Assembly: GCF_035762065.1 (NCBI RefSeq)
Contig: NZ_DASTPW010000002.1
Location: forward strand, 62,001-126,000
DNA length: 64,000 bases
Direction: 5' to 3'
From: Methylibium sp035762065
GTDB lineage: Bacteria; Pseudomonadota; Gammaproteobacteria; Burkholderiales; Burkholderiaceae_C
Under the pieces are notes generated by a model, which saw nothing but the letters and a program-made list of their open reading frames with translations, did not search any database and was not told where the DNA came from. The translations under genes were made by a program, and so were the position numbers. Position 1 is the stretch's first letter; every line of letters starts with the position of its first letter. Positions 41,789 to 50,184 of this stretch are shown here, in pieces.

Positions 41789-42265
41789 TCAGCGCGGCTT
41801 GCGCCGGCGGTCGTGCACCGCGACCATGAAGTCGCTGTAGTCGCGCAGGTAGTCGGATTCGGCGAAGTGCTCGGAGGCCAGCACCATGCACACGCTGCCC
41901 GACGAGAAGTTGTCCAGCTCGCGCCAGGTCATCGGCGGGATGTACAGGCCGCGGTAGGAGCGGTTCAGGTGGATGCGCTTCTTCTCGAAGCCGTCGTCCA
42001 GCACGATGTCGAAGCTGCCCGACATCGCGATCACGAACTGGTGCAGCGCGAGGTGCGCATGGCCGCCGCGCTCGGAGCCGCCCGGCACGTCGTACAGGTA
42101 GTAGACGCGGCGGATGTCGAACGGGATCTGCCGGCCGGCCTCGATGAAGCTCAGGTTGCCGCGCGGGTCGGCGATCTTCGGCAGGTCGATCAGCTTGCAT
42201 TCGCTCATGTGCGAAGCCGGCGCCTCGAGAGGCCGTTCGATGTCGATCACGCTGCTGCTCGTCAT
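41789..42265 (-). CDS. dTDP-6-deoxy-hexose 3,4-ketoisomerase-like protein (FdtA/QdtA, WxcM-like)
   Basis: This 158-residue single-domain cupin of the FdtA/QdtA family moves the keto group of dTDP-4-keto-6-deoxyglucose from C4 to C3. IDLPKIADPRGNLSFIEAGR, the His motif GGHAHLALHQFVIAMSGSFD and YIPPMTWRELDNFSSGSVCM are characteristic. The ATG at 42265 gives a 19-residue leader; MSECKLIDLP at 42208 is a possible alternative start. It is 11 bp upstream of the aminotransferase gene, matching the fdtA-fdtB pair. The earlier enzymes RmlA and RmlB are not in the window. Confidence 0.9.
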   Translation of the reverse strand: MTSSSVIDIERPLEAPASHMSECKLIDLPKIADPRGNLSFIEAGRQIPFDIRRVYYLYDVPGGSERGGHAHLALHQFVIAMSGSFDIVLDDGFEKKRIHLNRSYRGLYIPPMTWRELDNFSSGSVCMVLASEHFAESDYLRDYSDFMVAVHDRRRKPR

Positions 42266-42299
42266 GGCGGATTCCGCGTTGGAAAGATCGAGGCTCAGT

Positions 42300-43781
42300 C
42301 TAGGCAGCCAGCGGTGCGCGGCTCGCCGGATCAGCGGGTTCAAAGCGGCGCTCTTCCCGTGCGAGCGACTCCTGCGCGGCCAGCTTGAGCCCCTGCACGA
42401 TCTGGTCGGACAGCGAGGTCGCGAAGGCACCGGCGCTCGCCGCCAGCGTCTCGATGCCGGGCAGCACCTCGAGCATCCGCCTGCGTTCGCCGGCCTGCGC
42501 CGCGAGCGCCGCGGCGCTCGGCAGCGGCAGCGCGGCGGGCAGGTCGAGCAGCTTCGCGAAGCGCGGCTCGATCGCGTCGCCGGCGACCAGACCAGCGCGC
42601 GCCAGGTCGCGCAGCAGCGCCGCGACGATGGCTGCTTCGTCCTTCAGCGGCCCGTGCGCTTCGGCGCAGCGTTGCGGATGGGCTTCGATCGCGAGGCGCA
42701 GCTCGCCGGCCTCGCCGGCGCAGTCGCTCACGTCGGTGACGCGGTAGAAGCCGCTCGCCGGATCGATCGAGTGGACGATGCTGAAGGGCTGCGCGCGCGC
42801 CGTCGCCGAAAGCCGCAGCAGCAGCAGGCGCAGCGGCAGGCGTTCGTCGGCCGCCGGGCCGAGCGCCTCGCCGGCGGCAGCCAGCGCCTGGCGTGGCGCG
42901 TTGGCCCAGGCGAGCCGGGGGGCGTCGAGCCGGCCCCTGCGTTCGAGTTGCAGCGCGAAGCCGCGGCCGCTGCGTTCGAGCGCGGTGACGCGGTCGTCGA
43001 TCAGCGTCACCCGCGCATCGCCGCGCAGGCGCTCGACCAGCGCCGCGCACAGCTCGCCGGTGCTCGCACGGACGGCGTGGCTGTAGACGGTGGGTGCCAG
43101 GCCGCAGGGCCGGCCTTCCAGCGCGGCGAGCAGCGTCTCGGGCCAGTACAGCGGCAGCCAGGGCATCCGGTGGAAGCGCGCGACGATGCCGCTCGCGGCG
43201 GTGTTCATCACTTGCTTCGCGAACGGCGCGAACACCGCGTCGTGCAGCACGCTGCCGTGGTTGATGCGCGAGACCGCGTCGTAGCCGGGGCCGTCGTCGC
43301 CCCAGCCGTCCTTGCGGCGTGCGTGCCAGCGCGAGGCGCTGCGCTCGGCAAGCGTCGCGCGAAGTTCGGCGCGCGCCGCGTCGGCGCAGGGCAGGGCGGT
43401 GAGCGCATCGAGCCGGTTGCCGAGCAGCAGGTCCGGCAGCCGATGACGGCCGGTCCACATCGTGATCGGCTGAACGTCGCGCATCGGCGCGCGCTCCTCA
43501 AGCCAGCCGCGCACCGCCGCGGTGAAGCGGCCGATGTCGTTGCGCAGGCCTGCGTCGTAGCTTTCGATCGCCGGCGGCTGCGCCGGCGCGCGGAACGAGG
43601 TGAACTCAAGCAGCACCGTCCCCAGGTCCCAGCGCCGGCCGTCGGCCTGCACGCCGGCGAAGTAGCCGCCCCACGGGCCGCCGGGATTGACGACGATCGT
43701 CGACCGCCCCTGCTTCGCGCGCGCTTCGGCGCAGACCAGCGCCGCCAGCGCCGCACCGACGATGACCAGCGGCTCGCTCAT
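42300..43781 (-). CDS. FAD/NAD(P)-binding protein, UDP-galactopyranose mutase/amine-oxidase-like
   Basis: This 493-residue protein starts with a dinucleotide loop (LVIVGAALAALVCAEARAKQ; the usual GxGxxG is degenerate, GAALAA) and GGPWGGYFAGVQADGRRWDL, which resembles the FAD region of UDP-galactopyranose mutase and protoporphyrinogen-oxidase-like proteins. SGIVARFHRMPWLPLYWPET fits the substrate region. The degenerate glycine loop makes activity uncertain. The stop of the upstream methyltransferase overlaps its ATG (ATGA). It is probably a sugar-modifying enzyme of the glycan cluster. Confidence 0.65.
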   Translation of the reverse strand: MSEPLVIVGAALAALVCAEARAKQGRSTIVVNPGGPWGGYFAGVQADGRRWDLGTVLLEFTSFRAPAQPPAIESYDAGLRNDIGRFTAAVRGWLEERAPMRDVQPITMWTGRHRLPDLLLGNRLDALTALPCADAARAELRATLAERSASRWHARRKDGWGDDGPGYDAVSRINHGSVLHDAVFAPFAKQVMNTAASGIVARFHRMPWLPLYWPETLLAALEGRPCGLAPTVYSHAVRASTGELCAALVERLRGDARVTLIDDRVTALERSGRGFALQLERRGRLDAPRLAWANAPRQALAAAGEALGPAADERLPLRLLLLRLSATARAQPFSIVHSIDPASGFYRVTDVSDCAGEAGELRLAIEAHPQRCAEAHGPLKDEAAIVAALLRDLARAGLVAGDAIEPRFAKLLDLPAALPLPSAAALAAQAGERRRMLEVLPGIETLAASAGAFATSLSDQIVQGLKLAAQESLAREERRFEPADPASRAPLAA

Positions 43782-44542
43782 GAACCGGCCGCCGCGAGCC
43801 GCAGGTCCACATGGATCTCCGCGCCGAGCCCGGGCAGATGGCGTTCGAGCCCGCACAGCCCGTCGAGCATGCGTTCGTCGAGCAGGCCGTCGCGCGCCAG
43901 CCCAGCCATCTGCCGGTGGGTGAAGGGCTTGATGAAGTAGGAGCCGCTCGCCTCGATCGCGAAGCCGGCGTCGCGGCAGGCGGCGCTCAACGTGTCGAGG
44001 TCGTAGGTGCGCGTCTGCTGCAGCGCGCGCTGCTGGTCGGAGATGGCGTGGATCGAATCGATCAGTCCCATCTCCAGCGCCAGCAGCCGGTGCAGCGAGC
44101 GGGCGTTCGGCACGTTGACGTGCACGCGGGTGGCCGGCGTGCACAGCGCCGCGGTGGCTGCGAGCAGCGCCGCGGGCTGCGGCACCTCGTGCAGCAGGCC
44201 GCTGAGCAGGATGAGGTCGAAGTCGCCGCCGGCCAGCTCGGCGCCGGCGTCCTCCAGCAGCGCCTGCACCACCCGCACCCGCTCGCCGAAGCCCCGGCGC
44301 TGCGCGTGCTGCCGCGCCAGCGCCGCGAAGCCCGCGCCGGGCTCGACCACGCACCAGTGCTCGAAGTCGGCGTGGTGGTTGAACAGCGCGTCGTCGGCGC
44401 AGCCGACCTCGAGCACGCGCCGCGGTCGCCAGCGCGCCAGCGCAGCGAGCAGCACGCGCTTGCGCAGCCGCGCCATCGTCGGCTCGAAGTCGCTGGCGGC
44501 GTAGGCCTGCTGGTAATCGTCGATGTCGCGGGCGATGGCCAT
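43778..44542 (-). CDS. Class I SAM-dependent methyltransferase
   Basis: This 254-residue methyltransferase has the SAM motif RRVLEVGCADDALFNHHADF, motif II at GDFDLILLSGLLHEVPQPAA and post-motif NVPNARSLHRLLALEMGL. The fold and the RVHVNVPNARS segment resemble methyltransferases found in glycan and flagellin-modification clusters. Its stop is coupled to the FAD protein start by ATGA, and it follows the acyltransferase gene by 15 bp. It may methylate a sugar; the substrate is not shown. Confidence 0.82.
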   Translation of the reverse strand: MAIARDIDDYQQAYAASDFEPTMARLRKRVLLAALARWRPRRVLEVGCADDALFNHHADFEHWCVVEPGAGFAALARQHAQRRGFGERVRVVQALLEDAGAELAGGDFDLILLSGLLHEVPQPAALLAATAALCTPATRVHVNVPNARSLHRLLALEMGLIDSIHAISDQQRALQQTRTYDLDTLSAACRDAGFAIEASGSYFIKPFTHRQMAGLARDGLLDERMLDGLCGLERHLPGLGAEIHVDLRLAAAGS

Positions 44543-44557
44543 GGTGCGGATCCGTGT

Positions 44558-45565
44558 TCAGTCGAGGTCGATTTCGTAGGTCGGCATGACGGTGGTGCGC
44601 CCACCGAACATCTCTTTCTGCGCGACCAGGCCGGCGTTGAAGCCGCGGCCGCCGTCGAGGGTGGAGCTGCCGAAGCTAAGCCAGCGCTGCGTGGGCGCGG
44701 CGGCGTCGATCAGGTGCGCGATCACCGCGTCGAGCGCGCCGTGCTCGCGGCCTTCGTCGCCGCACGCCAGGTACTGCGTGTGCAGTGCGCCGGGGTAGCG
44801 GTAGGTCAGCGCGCCGGCCAGCGGCGCGGTGCCGTCGGGGCGGCGTGCGACGTGCAGCGCGATGTCCTCGGGAAAGCGCGCGGCGAGCGCCACGATCTCG
44901 TCGAGCCGATGCGTCGGCGCGGCGCCATGCCGCGCGGCGAGCACGCCGCTCAGCAGTTGCCAGTAGCCGGCCAGGTCGTCGCTGCGCTCGACCTGCAGGC
45001 CGGCGCGCCGCGCCTTCGCGAGCGCATGGCGCCGGCCCTTGGCCAGCGGCGGGCGGCGCGCCAGGTCGATCGTGGTCGCGGCCTCCATGCGCACGCAGCG
45101 TGCGCCGGCGCGGTGCAGCGCGAACAGTTCGTCCTCGGCCGGCAGCCGGTGCAGCGCATGCGGCACCGGCTTCGTCCGCAGCCGGCGCAGGCCGCGCGCG
45201 CGCAACGCGGCGGTCAGCGCGTCGAAGGCGTCGAGTGTCTCGTCGAGGCCGCCGGCCTCGTGCAGCAGCAGGCCGCCGAAGGTCAGGCCACCGTGTGAGA
45301 CGAGCGTGTCGCCGCTTCGGTGCGCGGGCAGCGCCGCGCGTACCTCGCCGTTTCGCAACAGCAGCAGCGAGGCGTCGTCGAAGCGCTCGGCGTGGTAGTC
45401 CATGTAGCCGCGCTCGAACAGGAACAGGCCGTTGCGGGCGCGGCGCACGAAGGCATCCCAGCGTGCGGCCGCGGCCGGATCGTGGCGGTCGTGGTCGAGC
45501 ACCTGCCAGCCGCTGGCGGCCGGCGGCGCGGCAAGGGCCGTGGCGAGGTCGAGGACGGCGCTCAT
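44558..45565 (-). CDS. GNAT/FemAB-like acyltransferase
   Basis: This 335-residue protein belongs to the GNAT-fold (FemAB-like, DUF482-type) acyltransferases. It opens WDAFVRRARNGLFLFERGYM, then SHGGLTFGGLLLHEAGGLDE, and ends with ALTYRYPGALHTQYLACGDE and STLDGGRGFNAGLVAQKEMF, the C-terminal N-acetyltransferase module. In this position it would acylate the amino-sugar made by the FdtA/FdtB pair; it is not homologous to the LbH-type FdtC. The start at 45565 is the family start (MSAVLDLATA). Confidence 0.78.
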   Translation of the reverse strand: MSAVLDLATALAAPPAASGWQVLDHDRHDPAAAARWDAFVRRARNGLFLFERGYMDYHAERFDDASLLLLRNGEVRAALPAHRSGDTLVSHGGLTFGGLLLHEAGGLDETLDAFDALTAALRARGLRRLRTKPVPHALHRLPAEDELFALHRAGARCVRMEAATTIDLARRPPLAKGRRHALAKARRAGLQVERSDDLAGYWQLLSGVLAARHGAAPTHRLDEIVALAARFPEDIALHVARRPDGTAPLAGALTYRYPGALHTQYLACGDEGREHGALDAVIAHLIDAAAPTQRWLSFGSSTLDGGRGFNAGLVAQKEMFGGRTTVMPTYEIDLD

Positions 45566-45639
45566 GCGGCAGTCTTGCGCGCCGGCGAGGCGTGCGATGC
45601 GCGGAAATGGCGGCCGGGGCCGGCGCTGTTTCGCCGGAC

Positions 45640-48378
45640 TCAGGCGCCGACCAGCGCCTGCAACGTCCGCTTGAACCGCTTGCGCGAGAAGCCGTCGTCG
45701 TAGAAGGCGCGCGCGCGCTGCGAGAGTCGCGCGTGCGTGCCCGGCTCGCCGAGCCGCGCCAGCCGCGCGGCCAGTTCGTCGAGGCTCGCCCAGCCCCATT
45801 CGGGGTCGGCGTACGACGAGTAGTCGGCCAGCAGCGAGCCTTCATCGAAGCCGCGATAGCAGAGCGTCGGCAGCCCGCAGCCCTGCGCCTCGATCGCGCT
45901 GCGCCCGCCTGAGACCGGCGCCGAGCCGATGTAGACCGCCGCGTCGATCGTCTTCAGCGTCCGCCACACCGAGGGCACGGTGCCCAGCGACACGAAGCGA
46001 TCGCCGGCGATCCCACAGGCCTCCAGGTGGGCACGGATGTCCGCGAGCCAGCCGTCGTCGAGCGGGCCGATGTGGAAATGCCGGCCGTCGATCGCCGAGA
46101 GCGCGGTCGCCGCGATCCGTTGCAGCGACAGCGCGCCGTCGCGCGCGAACTTGGCCGGGTGGCCGGCCGTCGCGACGCCGTAGCCGCGATCGGCGACCGG
46201 CTTCGGGAACGCCTTGCGGCCCTGGTCGGCGACGAACAGCGCGAGCCAGGTCGCCGGCTCGGCGCGCCGCTCGCCGCACAGCGCCTGCAGGCTCGAGATC
46301 AGGTCGACGTGGCGGACGTCGGGCAGCGTGCAGCCGAGGCTCGGGTTGTGGTCGCCGTGGTGCATGAACAGCCGGCGCGGGCCGGGCTGCGCGAGCGTCC
46401 CGATGAAGGGAATCGGGTCCTGGTGGTGGTTGAAGTACAGCGTCGCACGGGGTACGAGGCGCAGCACCAGCTGGCGCAGCATCCGGCACTTCTCCCAGAG
46501 CGGGACGTCGGGCAGCACGATGAACTGCGTGTGCGCGAAGCGCTGGCGCAGCGCGTCGATCCGCGCCGGGTCGCGCGCGCCGTTGCGGAACAGGTCGGTC
46601 AGCACCAGCACCGGCTGCTTCATTTCGTGCGAGACCTCTTCGAGCACGCGCGTATGGCCGCCCAGGTCGTAGAGCTCGGTGGCGATCAGCAGGGGCACGC
46701 CGGGGGCGCCGCTGCGCGCGGTGCCGGGCTCGCGGCCCAGCGCCTGCGCGAGCTGGCGCATCTGGTCGTCGAACGCCGGGATGTAGAGCGCGCGGTGCCT
46801 GACGCCGGGCTGCGTGTAGCTGGCATGCACCGCCTGCACGATGCCGGTGGTCGCGCCCTCGTGGTCGCCCGCGTCGATGCGGGCCTGGATCGTGCGGGTC
46901 GCGGCCGGCAGCTCGAGGTCGCGATCACGCACGCGCCACGGCGGCTCGGCGCTCGCAGCCATGGCGGCTCGCGCGGGGGGCGCCACCGCCGGGCTCGCGG
47001 CGGGCCTGGCGGCCTCGACCCGCACGAAGTCCGCCGGCCGCGCGAGGAAGCGCTCGTCGATCGTCGCGCACAGCGTGGGGATGCTCTTGAAGGCCGGGTA
47101 CTTGGCCGCGAGCGTCGTGGCCGAGCGCATGAAGGCTTCCGGCAACTCGTAGTCGGTGACCGAGTTGTGGAACAGCGGCAACCGCACGATGCGCGCGAAC
47201 TGCCGGTGCTCGCAGATCGACGCGAGGCACAGGTCGGTGGCCCACAGGTGCCAGCCGAAGGTCGGATCGATGCGGTGGATCGAGCGGCGCGAGACGACGA
47301 TCGCGACCTCGTCGATCGACATCGCGCGTTCGCTCGGCGGGTGATCGACCGTCTCGAGCCGGTCGACGACGAAGCCCGCCGGCTCGTAGTCGTGGGTCGT
47401 GGCGTTGACGCCCATGCCGACGAAGCCGATCAGCGTGCGTTCCCGCTCCCCGGCCGGCACCGCGGCCAGCACCGCGGCGAGCCGGTGGCCGAAGCCTTCG
47501 GGGAAGAAGGCGTCCTGGTGGCAGATCAGCACCCAGTCGGCTTCGCAGGCGGGCAACGAGCTCTCGAGGGCTTCGGCCGCGTGCGCGGCGCCGCGGCAGA
47601 CGACGATGCGCGCTTCGACCTCGGCCAGCCCGGGCGAGGCTTCGACGTTGAGCCGCAGCTGCCGCTCGCGCGTGACCGGCACGACGACGTCGAAGCGGCC
47701 TTCGGTCGAGCCCGGCGGCGCGGCGTCGAAGGCGCGGCGCGCGGTGACGATCCATTCGTCGATGCCGAGCGTGCGCTCCACGGTGCCGTGCGGGATCGCG
47801 AGCGCGTCGGCGATCGAGAGCGCGGCCTGCGCGGTCGCGGTCTGCACCGGCGCGGCCGGGCGGCGCCCGGCGAGCGAGGGCATCCAGCCCGCGTCCATCA
47901 GACGCTTGTAGAGCGAAGAGATCGAAGGGGCCGCGCCGTCGCCGCCGTCGTCGGCGCTCAGGTCGCCTTCGACGATGCGCTCGATGCGTTCGAGCGACGC
48001 GCCGTTGGCCGCGCGCAGCACCAGCGTCGCGTTCGGCGCGGCATGGCGGGCGAGGGCGGTGAACAGTGCATCGAACGGGAGCGCGGCAAGGCCGCCGTGG
48101 CCGAGGCGCGGGCCGAGGACGATCAGGTCGAAGGCTTCGGCGTTGCCCGGCGGCAGCGCATCGGCTTCGTGCCAGCGGGCTTGCGGGTGCTCGCGCAGGT
48201 AGGCCTCGCGCAAGCCGCTGGCGGCACAGCCGAGCGCGAGCACGCGCGCCGCCGGCGGCATCACCGCGGTCAGCGCGGCGTCGACGCGCGCCGCGGCGCG
48301 GCCTTCGCCGCGGGCGCGGCGCAGTTCGATGCGCGGCGCGGCGGCGCGGGTCGCTTCGCGCGGCAGTGGCATGTTCAT
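45640..48378 (-). CDS. Three-domain glycosyltransferase (methyltransferase-like + GT-A + GT-B)
   Basis: This 912-residue protein has three recognisable parts. Residues about 1-170 resemble a SAM-fold domain (ARVLALGCAASGLREAYLRE), probably degenerate. Residues about 220-430 are GT-A-like (FDVVVPVTRERQLRLNVEAS, DWVLICHQDAFFPEGFGHRL, GWHLWATDLCLASICEHRQF). Residues about 540-910 are GT-B-like (LLIATELYDLGGHTRVLEEV, LFMHHGDHNPSLGC, SAPVSGGRSAIEAQGCGLPT). It could transfer sugars to flagellin or a polysaccharide. It follows the 520-residue glycosyltransferase gene by 44 bp. Confidence 0.82.
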   Translation of the reverse strand: MNMPLPREATRAAAPRIELRRARGEGRAAARVDAALTAVMPPAARVLALGCAASGLREAYLREHPQARWHEADALPPGNAEAFDLIVLGPRLGHGGLAALPFDALFTALARHAAPNATLVLRAANGASLERIERIVEGDLSADDGGDGAAPSISSLYKRLMDAGWMPSLAGRRPAAPVQTATAQAALSIADALAIPHGTVERTLGIDEWIVTARRAFDAAPPGSTEGRFDVVVPVTRERQLRLNVEASPGLAEVEARIVVCRGAAHAAEALESSLPACEADWVLICHQDAFFPEGFGHRLAAVLAAVPAGERERTLIGFVGMGVNATTHDYEPAGFVVDRLETVDHPPSERAMSIDEVAIVVSRRSIHRIDPTFGWHLWATDLCLASICEHRQFARIVRLPLFHNSVTDYELPEAFMRSATTLAAKYPAFKSIPTLCATIDERFLARPADFVRVEAARPAASPAVAPPARAAMAASAEPPWRVRDRDLELPAATRTIQARIDAGDHEGATTGIVQAVHASYTQPGVRHRALYIPAFDDQMRQLAQALGREPGTARSGAPGVPLLIATELYDLGGHTRVLEEVSHEMKQPVLVLTDLFRNGARDPARIDALRQRFAHTQFIVLPDVPLWEKCRMLRQLVLRLVPRATLYFNHHQDPIPFIGTLAQPGPRRLFMHHGDHNPSLGCTLPDVRHVDLISSLQALCGERRAEPATWLALFVADQGRKAFPKPVADRGYGVATAGHPAKFARDGALSLQRIAATALSAIDGRHFHIGPLDDGWLADIRAHLEACGIAGDRFVSLGTVPSVWRTLKTIDAAVYIGSAPVSGGRSAIEAQGCGLPTLCYRGFDEGSLLADYSSYADPEWGWASLDELAARLARLGEPGTHARLSQRARAFYDDGFSRKRFKRTLQALVGA

Positions 48379-48422
48379 GGCGGGCTTTCAGGCGATGGCG
48401 AGCGTCGCGCTCGGGCGAGGGC

Positions 48423-49985
48423 TCAATGCACGAGGTTGACGCCGGCCTGCGCCGGCCCGAAGTGACCCGGATGCGCGCCCGGCTCGTCGAACGAGCCGGC
48501 TTGCGAAGGCAGTTCGTCGTCGGGCAGCGCGAAGTCCGCGCGCATCGTGCGCGCGACCGTGCGCTCGCGCGGCGTCGTCTCGATCTTGCGCAGCGTGATG
48601 CGCATGAAGGCGGCGCGCTCGTGCGGGCAGGGTTGCACGTTCACGTCGAGCCAGCCGGAGCGCGCGATCTCGAAGCGGTGCTCGAACCAGCCGAGGTACC
48701 AGAACCAGTCGGTGTAGTAGAGCCAGGAGTTCTCGTTCATCGCGCGCAGGTGGGTCGGGTCCTGCCAGGCGGTCAGCGCGCGCTCGTAGGGCACCTCGAT
48801 CTCGACGGTGCCGCCCGGCGCCAGCAGGGCGAGCAGGTTGGTCATCAGCAGCGGCAGGTCGGGCACGTGCTCGAGCACGTTGTTCGCGTAGATCGTCTCG
48901 ACGCTGCCTGCCGCCAGATGCAGCGGGCTGCCGTAGCGGGTGACGGCCTCCACCGGCCACTGCACCTCGCGGCCGAGGTCGAGCACGAGGTCGGGCTGGG
49001 CCCGGTCGATCACGTCGAGGTTGAGCCAGCCGGGCTTGTAGTCCTTGCCCGAGCCGAGGTTCACCTGCTTCGGCCGCCAGGCGCCGGGCTCGCGACGCTG
49101 TGCGTGGCCCTGCGCGAAGCCGCAGGCGAAGGCGAGCAGATCGGCATAGGCCTCCGTCGCGTCGGTGGTGCGCCAGGCTTCCAGCTTCGTGCGGGCCGCG
49201 TCGAAGAACGCCGCCGTCTTGAACTGCTGCGCGAAGAAGGCCTCGGGCGCGGCGGCATCGAACCAGAACACCGTGTCCTCGAAGGCGGCCGGCGGCAAGG
49301 TGTTCGGCCCGCGCTCGCTGATCACCGGCGTGCCGAGCGAAAGGCAGTGCGATGCGCGCACCTGCTCGAAGCGGCTGCTCTCGTAGAAGTGCATGTTCAG
49401 GACGGCCTTCGACTGGCGGATCCAGTCGTCGCGCTCGGGGCCGTACAGCGGCGCATCGAACAGCGCGACCTGCGTGCCGCCCGCCTCGATGCGCTCGATC
49501 AGCTTCGCGCGGCGCTCGTTCATGCTGCCGAAGAACAGCAGGTCGATCGGGCGCTGCTCGAGCGGGATCGCTTCGACGCCGGCGCCGAGGTAGGGCGCGT
49601 GCAGGAAGGGGACGATGGGCACGTCGGCCGCATCGACGCCCGGCGCGAGGTAGGCCGCGACGTTGGCCGCGTCGTAGTCGGCCACCGCGGAAGTGCGCAG
49701 CAGCTCCAGGTAGGCCGCGCTCACCTTCGCGCCGCCAGCGCCCAGCTGCTCGAGGTTGAAGAACACGCAGGCGTGGCGCGTCGTCCATTCGACCGGGAAG
49801 CCAAGGTGCGCGCCGAAGACCAGGTTCACCGCGTCCTCGCGCAGGCGGTTCTTCGCGATCGTCACCCGTGCGCCGAAGCGGCGGAACTGGTGGCGCAGGA
49901 AGCGCGCCTGATCGACGAAGCCGAGCGCGTGCACGTAGCCCGCGGGCTGCATCACGCAGAGATGGAGGTCAGGCAGGGAAGACAT
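48423..49985 (-). CDS. Glycosyltransferase-methyltransferase fusion
   Basis: This 520-residue protein joins an N-terminal GT-B-like half (residues about 1-300; IDLLFFGSMNERRAKLIERI and HCLSLGTPVISERG) with a C-terminal class I methyltransferase (QVNLGSGKDYKPGWLNLDVI, ETIYANNVLEHVPDLPLLMT, ALLAPGGTVEIEVPYE). The GWLNLDV and EHV motifs are canonical. The ATG at 49985 opens MSSLPDLHLCVMQPAGYVHA. It is the first gene of the minus-strand glycan run and divergent from the KaiC-like gene. Fusion of glycosyl and methyl transfer fits a cap-modified surface glycan. Confidence 0.82.
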   Translation of the reverse strand: MSSLPDLHLCVMQPAGYVHALGFVDQARFLRHQFRRFGARVTIAKNRLREDAVNLVFGAHLGFPVEWTTRHACVFFNLEQLGAGGAKVSAAYLELLRTSAVADYDAANVAAYLAPGVDAADVPIVPFLHAPYLGAGVEAIPLEQRPIDLLFFGSMNERRAKLIERIEAGGTQVALFDAPLYGPERDDWIRQSKAVLNMHFYESSRFEQVRASHCLSLGTPVISERGPNTLPPAAFEDTVFWFDAAAPEAFFAQQFKTAAFFDAARTKLEAWRTTDATEAYADLLAFACGFAQGHAQRREPGAWRPKQVNLGSGKDYKPGWLNLDVIDRAQPDLVLDLGREVQWPVEAVTRYGSPLHLAAGSVETIYANNVLEHVPDLPLLMTNLLALLAPGGTVEIEVPYERALTAWQDPTHLRAMNENSWLYYTDWFWYLGWFEHRFEIARSGWLDVNVQPCPHERAAFMRITLRKIETTPRERTVARTMRADFALPDDELPSQAGSFDEPGAHPGHFGPAQAGVNLVH

Positions 49986-50184
49986 GGTGGAGGACGCGGC
50001 GAGCCGAGGTTGGCCCCCATTTTTCGTGGGCGGGGTTGCGGCGCATGCCCGGAACAAGCGCCGCTTTGCCCGGCAGTTCCGCGTCGGTAGGCTCGTGCCG
50101 GGCCGGCTGCACGTGCTCGGGCACACCGATTGCCGCTGGCGCCGGTTGGACGCACGAGCCGCAACTCCGGGGGGAAGCAAAGCG

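Noticed and set aside
46027..48465. Plus-strand open frame of about 800 codons opposite the glycosyltransferase
   Set aside because: Antisense shadow with no domains; the minus-strand product has clear GT motifs.
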